This document shows positions 9,311-18,940 of a stretch of DNA of 64,000 nt, in pieces. The notes below the pieces were generated by a model. That model did not search any database, was not told where the DNA came from, and was given only the letters and a program-made list of their open reading frames with translations. The stretch is from Neurospora tetraspora (taxonomy: Eukaryota; Ascomycota; Sordariomycetes; Sordariales; Sordariaceae). The DNA is taken from assembly GCF_033439725.1 (NCBI RefSeq), contig NW_026944385.1, forward strand, positions 3,939,001-4,003,000. The letters are read 5' to 3'. Position 1 is the first letter of the stretch, and every line of letters begins with the position of its first letter. The position numbers and the translations under genes are program-made.

Positions 9311-12300
9311 TACTGGTTGCCCGGGCAAACTCTGGAACCTCAGGGGGTGGGCACAAGCAGGACAAGCTTCGCTCCATCGCCCACGAAAGTCAACACGGGA
9401 GTCGCGGCACCCCAACAAACTCGGTTCCCAAAATGCCTTCACAAATCACCTCACAAGGTGTGCGGAGCGGAAAACGGTTTGCTGCACATGGCGAGCGGAG
9501 GAGTTGAACCCTTAACTGTTCTTAACATGCCCCGCGAAATCGCCATGGGTTTCAACGGTTTTGCATAAACTTGGCGTATCTAGCAGGTTTGAGATTCAGC
9601 GGGAGACCGCGAGCCTCGAGTTTTGGTGGTGAGATTCAGGCCACTATGTCCGGCAGGTATCGCCAAGGCTCTCTCTTTCAACGACAACATGGAGAGCTCA
9701 TTCTCGGCTGGCGCACCATGTTCCTCTCATGTTGTACAGGCGGTACCTGCTTTTAGCAGCTTTCCAACCGTTCGTCATGCGTTTTGATCTGATGGTCGGG
9801 CAGTAAGTGGAAGAAAGTCAGCTATGGGTGCAGTAACAGCTATTCAGCGTAGCCCCCTATACTCTGATAAGATGTGTTGGGCATATATTAAGGCAAGGTT
9901 GGCTGAAGTGTGGCAACCCGGCCGCAGCTGGTGACAACTGCAGCTCTCTCCCGAGCCCGCGTCGATCTTCAACGTCTTTCCAACCACCTGCCGGGTGATC
10001 TCGATGTTGTCTCCTCATTTCTGTTGTCATTCAGGAGTCGTGAATATCATGACCCTCACTTTCGGCACAAAGGACACACAACGAGCGACCTCCGCGTCAT
10101 ACTATCATGCCAGTTCAGTTTTTGTCACTGTTTGCGAAAAACCGCGGGAGCCATGAACGTTGGAAACATGAAAGCGCAGTTGCGTCCGCTGCGATGGTCC
10201 CTGCAACTTTCATCAGTTGCTAGAATTACGGTAACGGTTTGCTATTTACAGCATGCACAGGTGCTCTGCAACTGGTAAACACCCACTAGTTGTACCGTCT
10301 AGGAACAGCCGCGGCCAGCCGTGCCTAGACAGGTCTAGACCCTTAGGTATCATGCCTTGGTGCCAAGCTAATACCTCGCGTGACGTCACCTTTCTCCCAT
10401 ATCACACACTTGGGACGACGGCAGCAATGTCAGATATCGAAAGAAACATGTGCTTCGAGTGTAGCGAACAAAGTCTGATGGTGAAAAAGTAGTTTGGTGG
10501 TCTTCTGAGGGTTTGATTTCGCAGAATGTTAGGGGGTTGCTAGGTAGGTAAACCAGGTGTCTTGGAAGGAGGCTGCAGTGAGGTCCAATATCAGACACCA
10601 ACACAGCTACACTGGTATAAACACAGGGATGCCAGCACGAACGGCCATCGGCGATGCGGTTCAACTTTACCTTTACCCCTCTCTACCCTCATCCCATCAT
10701 TTACAAGTACAGTCTCGCTCTTCTATTTGTCATCTCATGTCAACCATATTCGAATTCGCAATAACCTTACTCAAGAACGGACGAAAAACACATAGGCAGC
10801 AAGACATCCCTATGCCGTTTAAGACCAAACCTAATGCGCGCAAACTTCATGTCATGAAATTCCGGTGCTCCGGGCATCCTTTGACCTTGTCGCTACAGTC
10901 ATATTCGCCTCCCTTGGATGACATTCCTCAACGGCTTGAAAAGGCCAAAAGGGTTTCCGTGTTAGTCAAACAATTACTGAAAAGACGAAAATGGCAACCT
11001 TCCAACCCGCACGGGAAAATATCACCCAAGGCAGTCGATGCGGGTGTCAGTCAATGTTGGCTGTGGGATTCCTTTTTTGCACAACGTATTGCAACAACTA
11101 TCGTTGATAGGTATGGTTCCCTTGACAGCTAACAAGCCAAGCCAGTTCACAATATGGATAATACAACCATGTCCAGCAAAGAATAGCTTTTGATATGAAA
11201 AAAATATCTGGGTGGTCTCGGTGTCGATGGTGGTAGCACATGGTGTTTTGGAGCCGCACACTGTAACACACAGTAGGAAAATTCCAGCCGAAGACCCCTA
11301 CCATACTGCGGCTCTGTGGTCAATCTCGAGAAAGAAAAGACAGTTAACTGGTGTGCCCCTAGCCAACCAGCCCGCGGTGGCCGTCGTCGATGGTCCCTCG
11401 ATGCGTCGGCCGTCCCTCGATGGTCCGTCGATCAGGATCTGCAAAGCTTCCAGTCACCACCGCTGTCTTTTCCCTTGCTCGCTCCTCGTCTTCTTCATGT
11501 CACCCCAACCTTTCCGTGGGATGGTTATATGCTTGTCACTCACCATGTGAGACCACACCGATGAGACAATTTTGCCGCCTTCGGTACCGTTTCTGGCGAG
11601 ACTCGTCACTCGATTACTCGAATGCTTTTTCGCCATCCTGATAACCAACTTCAGCTGAGATCCCTGAGACCAGCTCAAGATACGTAGCCTTGGTACCTAG
11701 GAACCTTGCGAGCTTTGTGGTACCGACTGGCCCGATGCCATTACTGTACAGCCGGTCCATCTTCATCTGCTCTCGACCAGTTGACTGCGGCCGCTGTTTC
11801 TCCGTGAGCTGATGGTATGTGTGTACAAGTGTACACCTCTGCATGGATATAGAATGTTAGCTCGGTTTTTGCAAGTGGATGCCTGCCCAGAGGGCTAGAA
11901 AATCGCCAAGTGGGTGTGGATGGTAAAATGATGATGATCCCGTTTTTCGCCACTTCCACGTCCCATCTCAAGCATTGCGAATGGCTTCATTTGCCTCATC
12001 CTCCGGAGTCTCCTATTGCTTGCAGTTACACGATCAGGAAATTAACGGAGAATTTTAGGCATCTCACATTAGCGATTGACGATCAAACAATAGAACCAAA
12101 CTGCTCCGCGGCCCCGAAGCAGCGATTGCTGCGCCCAGACGTTCGGGAACGTCTATCGTCAGCCTTTATCAACATCTTAGCAAGCTTACGAAACCCATGC
12201 TTGCGGGTAGCCAAGCTCCAATGCGAGCGGGCTAGGTACACTTTCTACACTACACTACGCTACGCTCCCACAGTGCACTACGTATCGCCTGAACACCCAC

Positions 12301-13682
12301 AAACATCCATTTTCGAAGGAACAACGGCGGCAAAAGAAGCGGGACCGGACCAAATTCGTGTCCCGTGTCCGGATCTGTCAATCATGCAGTAGCTCAGTAC
12401 CTAAGCAGGCATGTGGGTACGGTGATTTGCGGATGGGCTTTCACAGGGGCTGACGGGATGCGGAAATCTCCAGCACCCGCGGATAGGTGCGTGGCGAAAA
12501 GAATTGAAAAAAAGAGAAAGGATAGCGACGGGCCCAACCGACCGGCCGTTGGACGACGGCAATGAACGGCACCGTGTGTCAGGACGGGTCGGCGTCGGCG
12601 TTGGCGTTGGCGTTGGCGTTGGCGTTGGCGGTGTGAGGCGGTAACGATACCCAATGGTATTCCATGTGAGCATCAAGATGTTCGTCCCTTTTTCCCTTCC
12701 TTTCTTTTTTTTTTCCTTTTCGGAACACAAAATCTTCCCGAGCTAGCTACCCTTGCTACCACAGTAAACTCCGGGATTAGGGGCACCGGCCCGGGCGCAT
12801 GGCTCGCATGGGTAAGTTACCCCCGTGACTCCCGGCCCCTGATACCCGCGCTGAGCCGCGAAAGGGAGCATCGTGGTGGTGGCGTGGTGGCGAATACTTT
12901 CACATGTTCCTGGCCAGACATGCAATGGCGAAGGTACCAAGAGGTACGGTAGTGTACTTCTGTTGGAAGTCCGTGCCCTGGGCCGCCCATTCACCGGCTT
13001 TGCCCATTCACTGGGCCGTTCCATTACCGGCACTCCCTTCCAGGTATTTAGGCTGCCCTGGTTTCCATTTCTCCTCTTCCGTTAGACAACTACAATCAAG
13101 CCCTTTTCGTTGTCGCCTTCCAGCCTCCATCAACTTCGCTAAAGCGAGTGCATAGGCGTGGTGTGGGAATGGAAGTGGTGGTGAATTTGATCGACAGACG
13201 TTGGCTGGCGGCTAAGAGGCCGAGGCGGCTCAGCGATCCTCCTGTTTGACTACTGACTAGGTAACCACTTGATGCACTAGGTACCCTACTGCAGGTCCAG
13301 ATCCAGGGTCCAGATCCCGGGTCCCGGGCTCAGCTAGCTTGGTCATCCGGCACGGCTTCAAGCGAACCGGCACGGTGGCTGCTGATTATTGATTATTGAT
13401 CTTCGATCTTTGGGTCGTGAAGCCGTGAGAGGCATCGTCACTGTTCTCGTCACTGTTGCCGTCGTCGTCTTGCTGTCGTCGACGTTGCCGGAGGAGCAGG
13501 CGAGCGGAGTAAACAATCCGGTTCTGCTCGGTCTAGACTCTGGATTCTGGGCCGATGCTTTTCGGTCTTCTGCTTCAGAACCCCCCCAGGTTTGTGATGA
13601 GTTGAGGGGAGGTACACACACACACCAACGAGCCTCCTCAAGGCAGCAGTGTCATGTGAATGGTGTAGTGCAGTTATTGTCA
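9311..13682. other. Gene-poor region upstream of the frq promoter
   Basis: About 4.4 kb in which I find no coding region I can support: the open frames are short, many begin at non-ATG codons, and none shows a protein-like composition or family motif. It contains a (GGCGTT)n hexamer run near 12592-12630, a small nested repeat of ggtccagatcc/ccgggtccc at ~13292-13330, and a polymerase III B-box-like sequence on the minus strand near 9495. Base composition is ordinary, so this is not a RIP-degraded repeat as a whole. An unrecognised non-coding RNA or a divergent spliced gene cannot be excluded. Confidence 0.5.
12592..12632. repeat. Hexanucleotide repeat (GGCGTT)n
   Basis: Around six tandem units of GGCGTT/GGCGTC in otherwise unremarkable non-coding DNA. 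Such GC-rich microsatellites are common in Neurospora and probably vary in length between strains. Confidence 0.85.
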
Positions 13683-14244
13683 TGTTATAACAGGCTAGGG
13701 TGTATATGCCTAGTAAGCCAAACTACCAAAAGGTAGACGATATTCTGCTTGCTAGGCAGAATTCGGCAGTGCACATTATAAACCAATATTAATAGGTGAT
13801 CCTGTGACACTACTTCCCCTTAAAGCGAAGCTAGGCTTCAAAATAAGGCTCCGTCTAACCCAAGTGGAGGCGACGATATCGCGAAGGATTTATTGTCACA
13901 ATATAATGGCTTATAGCACTACCTAAACCAATAGTTTCAATAGGGGATCTAGGACATAACGGCTCCGTTAGCAATATTCTTTCGTAAATCCTATCTTCCC
14001 ACAGCCTGTGCTCTAGGTTCGTAACTGAGCGCCGTGGTTGGAGACACTTAAAACCAGCCTTCAACATGTCCGCTATGAGGAATTAAACCCCTAACCTCCC
14101 CACTGTTAAGCAGAACATACTATAACAGGCTAGGATACATATACCTAGTAAGCCAAACTACCAAAAAGTAGATAATATTCTACTTACTAGGCAGAACTCG
14201 GAAGTGTACACTATAAACCAATGTCAATAAGTGATCCTGTAATA
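13683..14244. mobile_element. Small element with 127-bp terminal direct repeats (TRIM-like, RIP-mutated)
   Basis: Two direct copies of a ~127-bp sequence (13683-13809 and 14118-14244) flank a ~308-bp interior. They share long blocks, for example the segments around ctagtaagccaaactacc and ataaaccaat. The first copy runs from TGTTATAACAGG to CCTGTGACA, an LTR-like inverted terminus. Differences between copies are mostly G/A and C/T, as expected from RIP. The motif ATGTT occurs on both outer sides and may be a 5-bp target duplication. The interior has no coding potential. The layout suggests a terminal-repeat retrotransposon in miniature, or a tandem duplication of a short repeat. Confidence 0.55.
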
Positions 14245-14643
14245 TATGTTGAATAGCGTCGTCTACCACGGAGCGTGGAACAGAAGTAAACAATCCAGCG
14301 TTCCGGGTCTGGAACGCACGTGGCATCAATCAAGGCTACCTTACTTAGTAGGAAGAGTGAAAAGTGGGAATACCCTCATTTTTTTGGTTGCCGCTTTAGA
14401 CAGCCACTTTTTACTGCACGTTGGATAGACAGCTAGAAGATGGGAACGCGGAGAATATGCTCCGTAGCCTTTGCTTTTTGTCTTATAATAAGGTCAGCTC
14501 ATGCGATACAATGTCCATAAGGCCGCGTCGATATTCTATCACTATCTGTGATGGTGTGTCATGGCTGTATGGTAGGTAGCTAGCTGTGATTAGCGCTTGC
14601 AATGGTAGTATCCCGTCGCTGGTGTACACTATACCTAGACTAA
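14245..14643. other. Non-coding spacer between two repeat elements
   Basis: About 400 bp between the direct-repeat unit and the inverted MITE pair. I see no gene, RNA or site here. Confidence 0.5.
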
Positions 14644-15039
14644 GGGCGTGTTCAGCAAACCTGGAAATAGCCTTCTAAAATAGAAATCTGGAAATCTGGG
14701 GGGTGGTGGTCCGTGTGCGGTACTTCGAAGTAATTTGGGCTAATTTTTTACTAAAGTAACTCTTCCGGTGTACCCTCTAATAATTTCTAGCGATTTCCAA
14801 GCGTTCATTCGACTTGGAAATAGTTTAGCACTTAATTTATTCTACTTTTCTAAATACGAACTTTGTAATTAATCTAAAAAAGTCTTGGCGGGCTAAATTT
14901 TAAAAAGTCGATTTTAGTACATTTAAAGTTTTAAAATATTTTTTTTTAAAATACGCTCTAACTACTTTAATAACCTTTTATACCTCCCACGTACTAAAAT
15001 TTTTTAGAAAGCCTATTTCTAAGTTTGCCCAATACGCTC
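14644..15039 (+). mobile_element. MITE-like element, copy 1 of a head-to-head pair
   Basis: A 396-bp unit whose two ends are inverted copies of each other: it starts GGGCGTGTTCAGCAAACCTGG and its other end, read in reverse, starts GAGCGTATTGGGCAAACTTAG, and both continue into AAATAG(g)CNTTCTAAAA. No coding capacity. The interior is strongly AT-rich (runs of A and T around 14870-14960), consistent with RIP. The terminal sequences suggest a non-autonomous DNA transposon; the superfamily is not certain. Confidence 0.7.
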
Positions 15040-15136
15040 TAACTATACTAAATAATCCGGTTCTATAGTATAAAGGAAGGGAAATCGTTAAACTATAGGT
15101 AAAATACTAGATTATATCTACTATACTACCTACTTA

Positions 15137-15530
15137 GGGCGTGTTCGGTAAATTTAGAAATAGGCTTTCTAAAATTTCTTAGTAGGTAGGAGATATAAAA
15201 GGTTATTAAAGTAGTTAGAGCGTATTTTAAAAAAATATTTTAAAACTTTAAATGTACTAAAATCGACTTTTTAAAATTTAGCCCGCCAAGACTTTTTTAG
15301 ATTAATTACAAAGTTCGTATTTAGAAAAGTAGAATAAATTAAGTGCTAAACTATTTCCAAGTCGAATGAACGCTTGAAAATCGCTAGAAATTATTAGAGG
15401 GTACACCGGAAGAGTGACTTTGGCAAAAAATTAGCCCAAATTACTTCGAAGTACCGCACACGGACCACCACCCCCCAGATTTCCAGATTTCCATTTCAGA
15501 AGGCCATTTCCAGGTTTGCCGAACACGCCC
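15137..15530 (-). mobile_element. MITE-like element, copy 2 of a head-to-head pair
   Basis: A 394-bp inverted copy of 14644-15039, with the same terminal inverted repeats (GGGCGTGTTCGGTAAATTTAG at one end; reverse of the other end GGGCGTGTTCGGCAAACCTGG). The outer end is less mutated than the inner end. The two copies are separated by a 97-bp AT-rich spacer (15040-15136), so the whole 887-bp block can fold into one long hairpin. Flanks of the block are ctagacta on the left and ctagacga on the right: a possible 8-bp target duplication with one mismatch, hinting at a hAT-type element inserted as one composite. Confidence 0.7.
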
Positions 15531-16563
15531 CTAGACGAGAACTGCGGACGGGCGCGGGGGGAGCATCGTGGGACAATGGGATGCGCGGGCCGCGGGGTTA
15601 ATACGATGATAGTACTGTGGTACTGTATGAGGGTTTCACGGGTGACGCCCCCGGCGACGACCACGGTGACAACTAGTAACTGGCAAAGTGGGCAGAGACA
15701 GACGACGGTTGTTGTGAGCTTTGCTTCGCTTACAGCTTACAGTATATGTAGCGAGCGGCTTACCTTATCAGCGGCTTAACAGCTTGTTAACTTACTTGTC
15801 AAGCTTAGTAGTAACGAACGTTAAACGGCGTGTGAAGACAGGTGTGCGTGCGGATTCATGGTCCTCGAATGAATTCAGACTGTGTTATGGCTGCGTTGGC
15901 GAGTAGTTAGTTACGGCTTAGAGATACAAGTATGTTAAGTATAATACATGTAAGAAACAGGTTAGTAAGGAGTCAAGCAACATACTCACTCAGGGACGAA
16001 GCCCTTATTTTCCTTTGAAAACTATCAGTGTCGGTGTGGTAAATTAGGATTGATGTAAGGCAACGCCTGCATGATTGATGATTTTGGTTTGTAGAACGGA
16101 CGACAATATTGGTAAAAGCTGTGAGAGAGAAAGTGATCGAAAAGGGAGAGCTACATATCAGATACTGTGCTCAAGAGAAAGTCCTGGTGTAAACACACAT
16201 AGACCACTTGCTCGGCATCGAAAGAGAACTTCGTGATGGGACATGGACTGATTGATCGAATAGAGTTCGGAAGACTGCTGGGTAGCAGAGGAGCAGTTTC
16301 CGAGGACGCTTCGGAGTCACACTCACACTTGTACAATGTCATGGGAGATTCCATAGCAAGTTGGTTATTATACAATGCTATGATTGAGAAAGGTAGTGAT
16401 ACACAACTCCTTGGCTGCCAGACTGGGCCAATAACTTCACCCCTTTTGTAACATATACACGTACATACACGGTCGGTACCGCATTCAACACTTCTCGTCA
16501 AACTAATGCCGAAACTGCCCGTACCTATCATACACTCGCCACACCCATTTCCACTTACCTGCC
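15531..16563. other. Non-coding region downstream of the RCC1-type gene
   Basis: No supported gene. The part nearest 16563 is probably the 3' UTR of the minus-strand RCC1-type gene. The rest separates it from the MITE pair. Confidence 0.5.
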
Positions 16564-18378
16564 TCAAGCAGCAGAGTAAACAGCACTAACGTCCCGTCCG
16601 CACTCCGCGCGCTGCTCAACACTAACCGATCTTCCCTTCCCACCATCCAGTTTGACCGTCTTCCTCGGCGTCAACTGAAAGCGATTAGATTCTCCCTCCC
16701 TCTGCACCAGCCGGTTCTCATGCCCGTGCCCATGTCCACGATGAGCAGGCGTATCCAGCGGTGCGATATAAGAAGGCGTGTTAACGTTATTTCTCTTTCC
16801 GGTACCAAGCTGGTAATGCTCGTTCCCACCCCACCACAGCACGTCAGCGCCAAAGTTGGTGTCCGTCTCCGACTTGGCGTTCCCGTTGGCAGCGCTGTCG
16901 ACGCAGGTGACATTATCCATGACGGCGCACGCGTGGTCGCTGCCGACCGACATGCGGGACAGGCGGATGGGCACGACTTGGTTCGTGGCCTCGTCGAACT
17001 CGAACAGGTTCGAGAGCGCCTTGACCTTGGTCGGGCAAACCGAGACGTGCGTCCACTTGCCGGTGCCCAGGGCGCCGTGGATGCCTTCGCCGCAGGCCCA
17101 GGTCTCGACGTTGACGCGGCCGAGGTCCTTGGCGGGCACGATCTGGCTTTTGTCGCCGATCTGACCTTGGAAGGCGCGCGCGTCGACGGTGAAGAAGCTG
17201 TTGAGGCCGCCGGCGGCGATGGAGGTCGCCTTGGGCCGAAGGCTGGTGCCGTGGTAGAGCTGGTTGATGGGCAAGGGGCGGGGCGAGTCGACGTAAGGGT
17301 GCTCGGTGTCGTTCTCGAAGCCGAGCTGGCCGAAGGAGTTGTCGCCAAAGGCGAAAATGCGGCCCTCGGTGTCGAGGGCGAGCGAGTGGAAGTCGCCGGC
17401 GGCGATCTCCTTGATGTTGGAACCGCTTAGACCGGTTACTTCGTGAGGCTGGTCGTAAGGTCCCGCCGGGCGGTTGGTCCATGTCAGGCCGGGGCAGCCA
17501 AGTTGACCCTTGGAAGGGAATTCCTCAGAGCTGGAGGCTGCAGAGAAGACACGGCCCTTGGAGGTCAGCATCAGGCAGTGATCCAAGCCGCTGCGGACAT
17601 CAACAATCTTTTCACCCCATTTCAGGTTCTTGGGCGTGAGGGAACGGAAGTTGATGGCTGACTGGCTGGACCAGAGGGAGGAAGAGTTGGCCTCTTTCTG
17701 GCCAGATCTTTGATCGGCGGCGGCCACCGGGATAGAGTATACTTCTCCGTTGGAGGCAAGACCAATGATATGGTCGCGGGAGATGTCCAGCTTGACCAGG
17801 TCCTTGCCCTTCAAGGTGACAGTCGGGGTATAGTGGTCCTTGTCGAAGGCGATACCCCACTGGACCAGGTTTCCCTTCTCATCGATGGCGGCGCCAAAGT
17901 TGCGGTCCAGCTTGAGATCGCGCAGGATCTGATCATCAAAGTAGTGAATGCGCCTTGGGGTCTTGATGACAGGCTCGTCGGAGTCCGGGGCAACGACCTT
18001 ACCGGCATTAGAACCCCATGCGTAAACACCGGGATGTTCCCAGCTCCGCTTGACCTGGACGTGCTGGGGGCTCATCTGGTCGCGGTCCTCCTCGGCGGAG
18101 ATGTGTTTCCGGGGCGTCTCAAAGACGATCTCAACCTTCTCCGGTCCGACGAGCTCCTTCTTGGTGAGCATAGGATACGCGGCCATGGCGGCACCGGCAG
18201 CAACGCCGCCCACAAGGACAGCGGTAAGGATGCGGAGGCCGACATTCGATTTCTCGGGCTGAGGTTCCGGCTCGGGCCTGAATCTTCTGCCAATACTCCG
18301 TACCCATTGTGTCGAATTTGTCATACGCCGGGCCTGGGGCCGGAGGGCGGTCCTGGCAAGCATCATAGGGGAAGCCAT
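16564..18378 (-). CDS. RCC1-repeat mitochondrial inner-membrane protein (Fmp25-like)
   Basis: A single-exon protein of 604 residues with the architecture of yeast Fmp25: a basic, Arg-rich N terminus (residues 1-35) suited to mitochondrial import, a hydrophobic segment at ~47-70 (LRILTAVLVGGVAAGAAMAAY) that likely spans the inner membrane, then RCC1 beta-propeller repeats. Repeat signatures are visible as GVYAWGSNAGKV (~118), LVQWGIA (~171), IFAFGDNSFGQLGFEND (~343), CGEGIHGALGTGKW (~430) and VLWWGGNEHYQLGTGK (~515). Fmp25 has been linked to assembly of the cytochrome bc1 complex in yeast; that role is known of the family and not shown here. RCC1 repeats alone could suggest a GEF, but the targeting and membrane segments favour the mitochondrial assignment. 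Divergently arranged with cog3; 562 bp separate the two start codons. Confidence 0.85.
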   Translation of the reverse strand: MASPMMLARTALRPQARRMTNSTQWVRSIGRRFRPEPEPQPEKSNVGLRILTAVLVGGVAAGAAMAAYPMLTKKELVGPEKVEIVFETPRKHISAEEDRDQMSPQHVQVKRSWEHPGVYAWGSNAGKVVAPDSDEPVIKTPRRIHYFDDQILRDLKLDRNFGAAIDEKGNLVQWGIAFDKDHYTPTVTLKGKDLVKLDISRDHIIGLASNGEVYSIPVAAADQRSGQKEANSSSLWSSQSAINFRSLTPKNLKWGEKIVDVRSGLDHCLMLTSKGRVFSAASSSEEFPSKGQLGCPGLTWTNRPAGPYDQPHEVTGLSGSNIKEIAAGDFHSLALDTEGRIFAFGDNSFGQLGFENDTEHPYVDSPRPLPINQLYHGTSLRPKATSIAAGGLNSFFTVDARAFQGQIGDKSQIVPAKDLGRVNVETWACGEGIHGALGTGKWTHVSVCPTKVKALSNLFEFDEATNQVVPIRLSRMSVGSDHACAVMDNVTCVDSAANGNAKSETDTNFGADVLWWGGNEHYQLGTGKRNNVNTPSYIAPLDTPAHRGHGHGHENRLVQREGESNRFQLTPRKTVKLDGGKGRSVSVEQRAECGRDVSAVYSAA

Positions 18379-18940
18379 GTTGGTTGATACTTGATAGTTC
18401 GAGTTAGTTTAGAACTGATAATGGGCGGCATCCACTTGGAATTTATACAGTACTTGATAGTGCCGGGGTCCGTTTTTAGGGCGCTTCGTTTTCTATGAGG
18501 ACTAATCAACTCTTCATTCTTTGACAGCCTGGTGGTTCAGATAGAATACCACACGCGCAGCTATAGATATAGGGAGCAGTGATCTGAGGACTCAACACTA
18601 AAGCACAAACTTCCACGATGAGATGCAAGATGAACCTAATGGTGAGGTCACCCCACAATGAAGTGAGAGGAGGTCCAGGCAAGCTTCAGCTCGGATCGAC
18701 AGCTGCCCCCAGCACTAACATTGAGGGATGAGGTCTGTGCACTCACTTCTCGGGTTAGGGTACAGTGCAAGAAACATGAAGAATCACTGTCCATCTCCAT
18801 CGCTTCCCCAAAAGTGGACAGCTCACTGTTGCAGTGGGAGGTACGTACCTGAATGACGGGATAGGGGAACAGGGGGGAATCAACACGCGCTGGACATTAT
18901 GAATTGAAGCTATCACCACTGGTAATCCAATTCCTCAAAA
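18379..18940. promoter_or_regulatory. Shared divergent promoter region, RCC1-type gene and cog3
   Basis: 562 bp between two divergent start codons, so it must hold both 5' UTRs and promoters. I see no further gene or conserved site that I can name. Confidence 0.6.

Noticed and set aside
12401-12730. Minus-strand frame with a Pro-Thr repeat
   Set aside because: The repeat is a translation of the (GGCGTT)n microsatellite; no other support.
16720-17430. Plus-strand frame opposite the RCC1-type gene
   Set aside because: Antisense shadow of GC-rich coding DNA.
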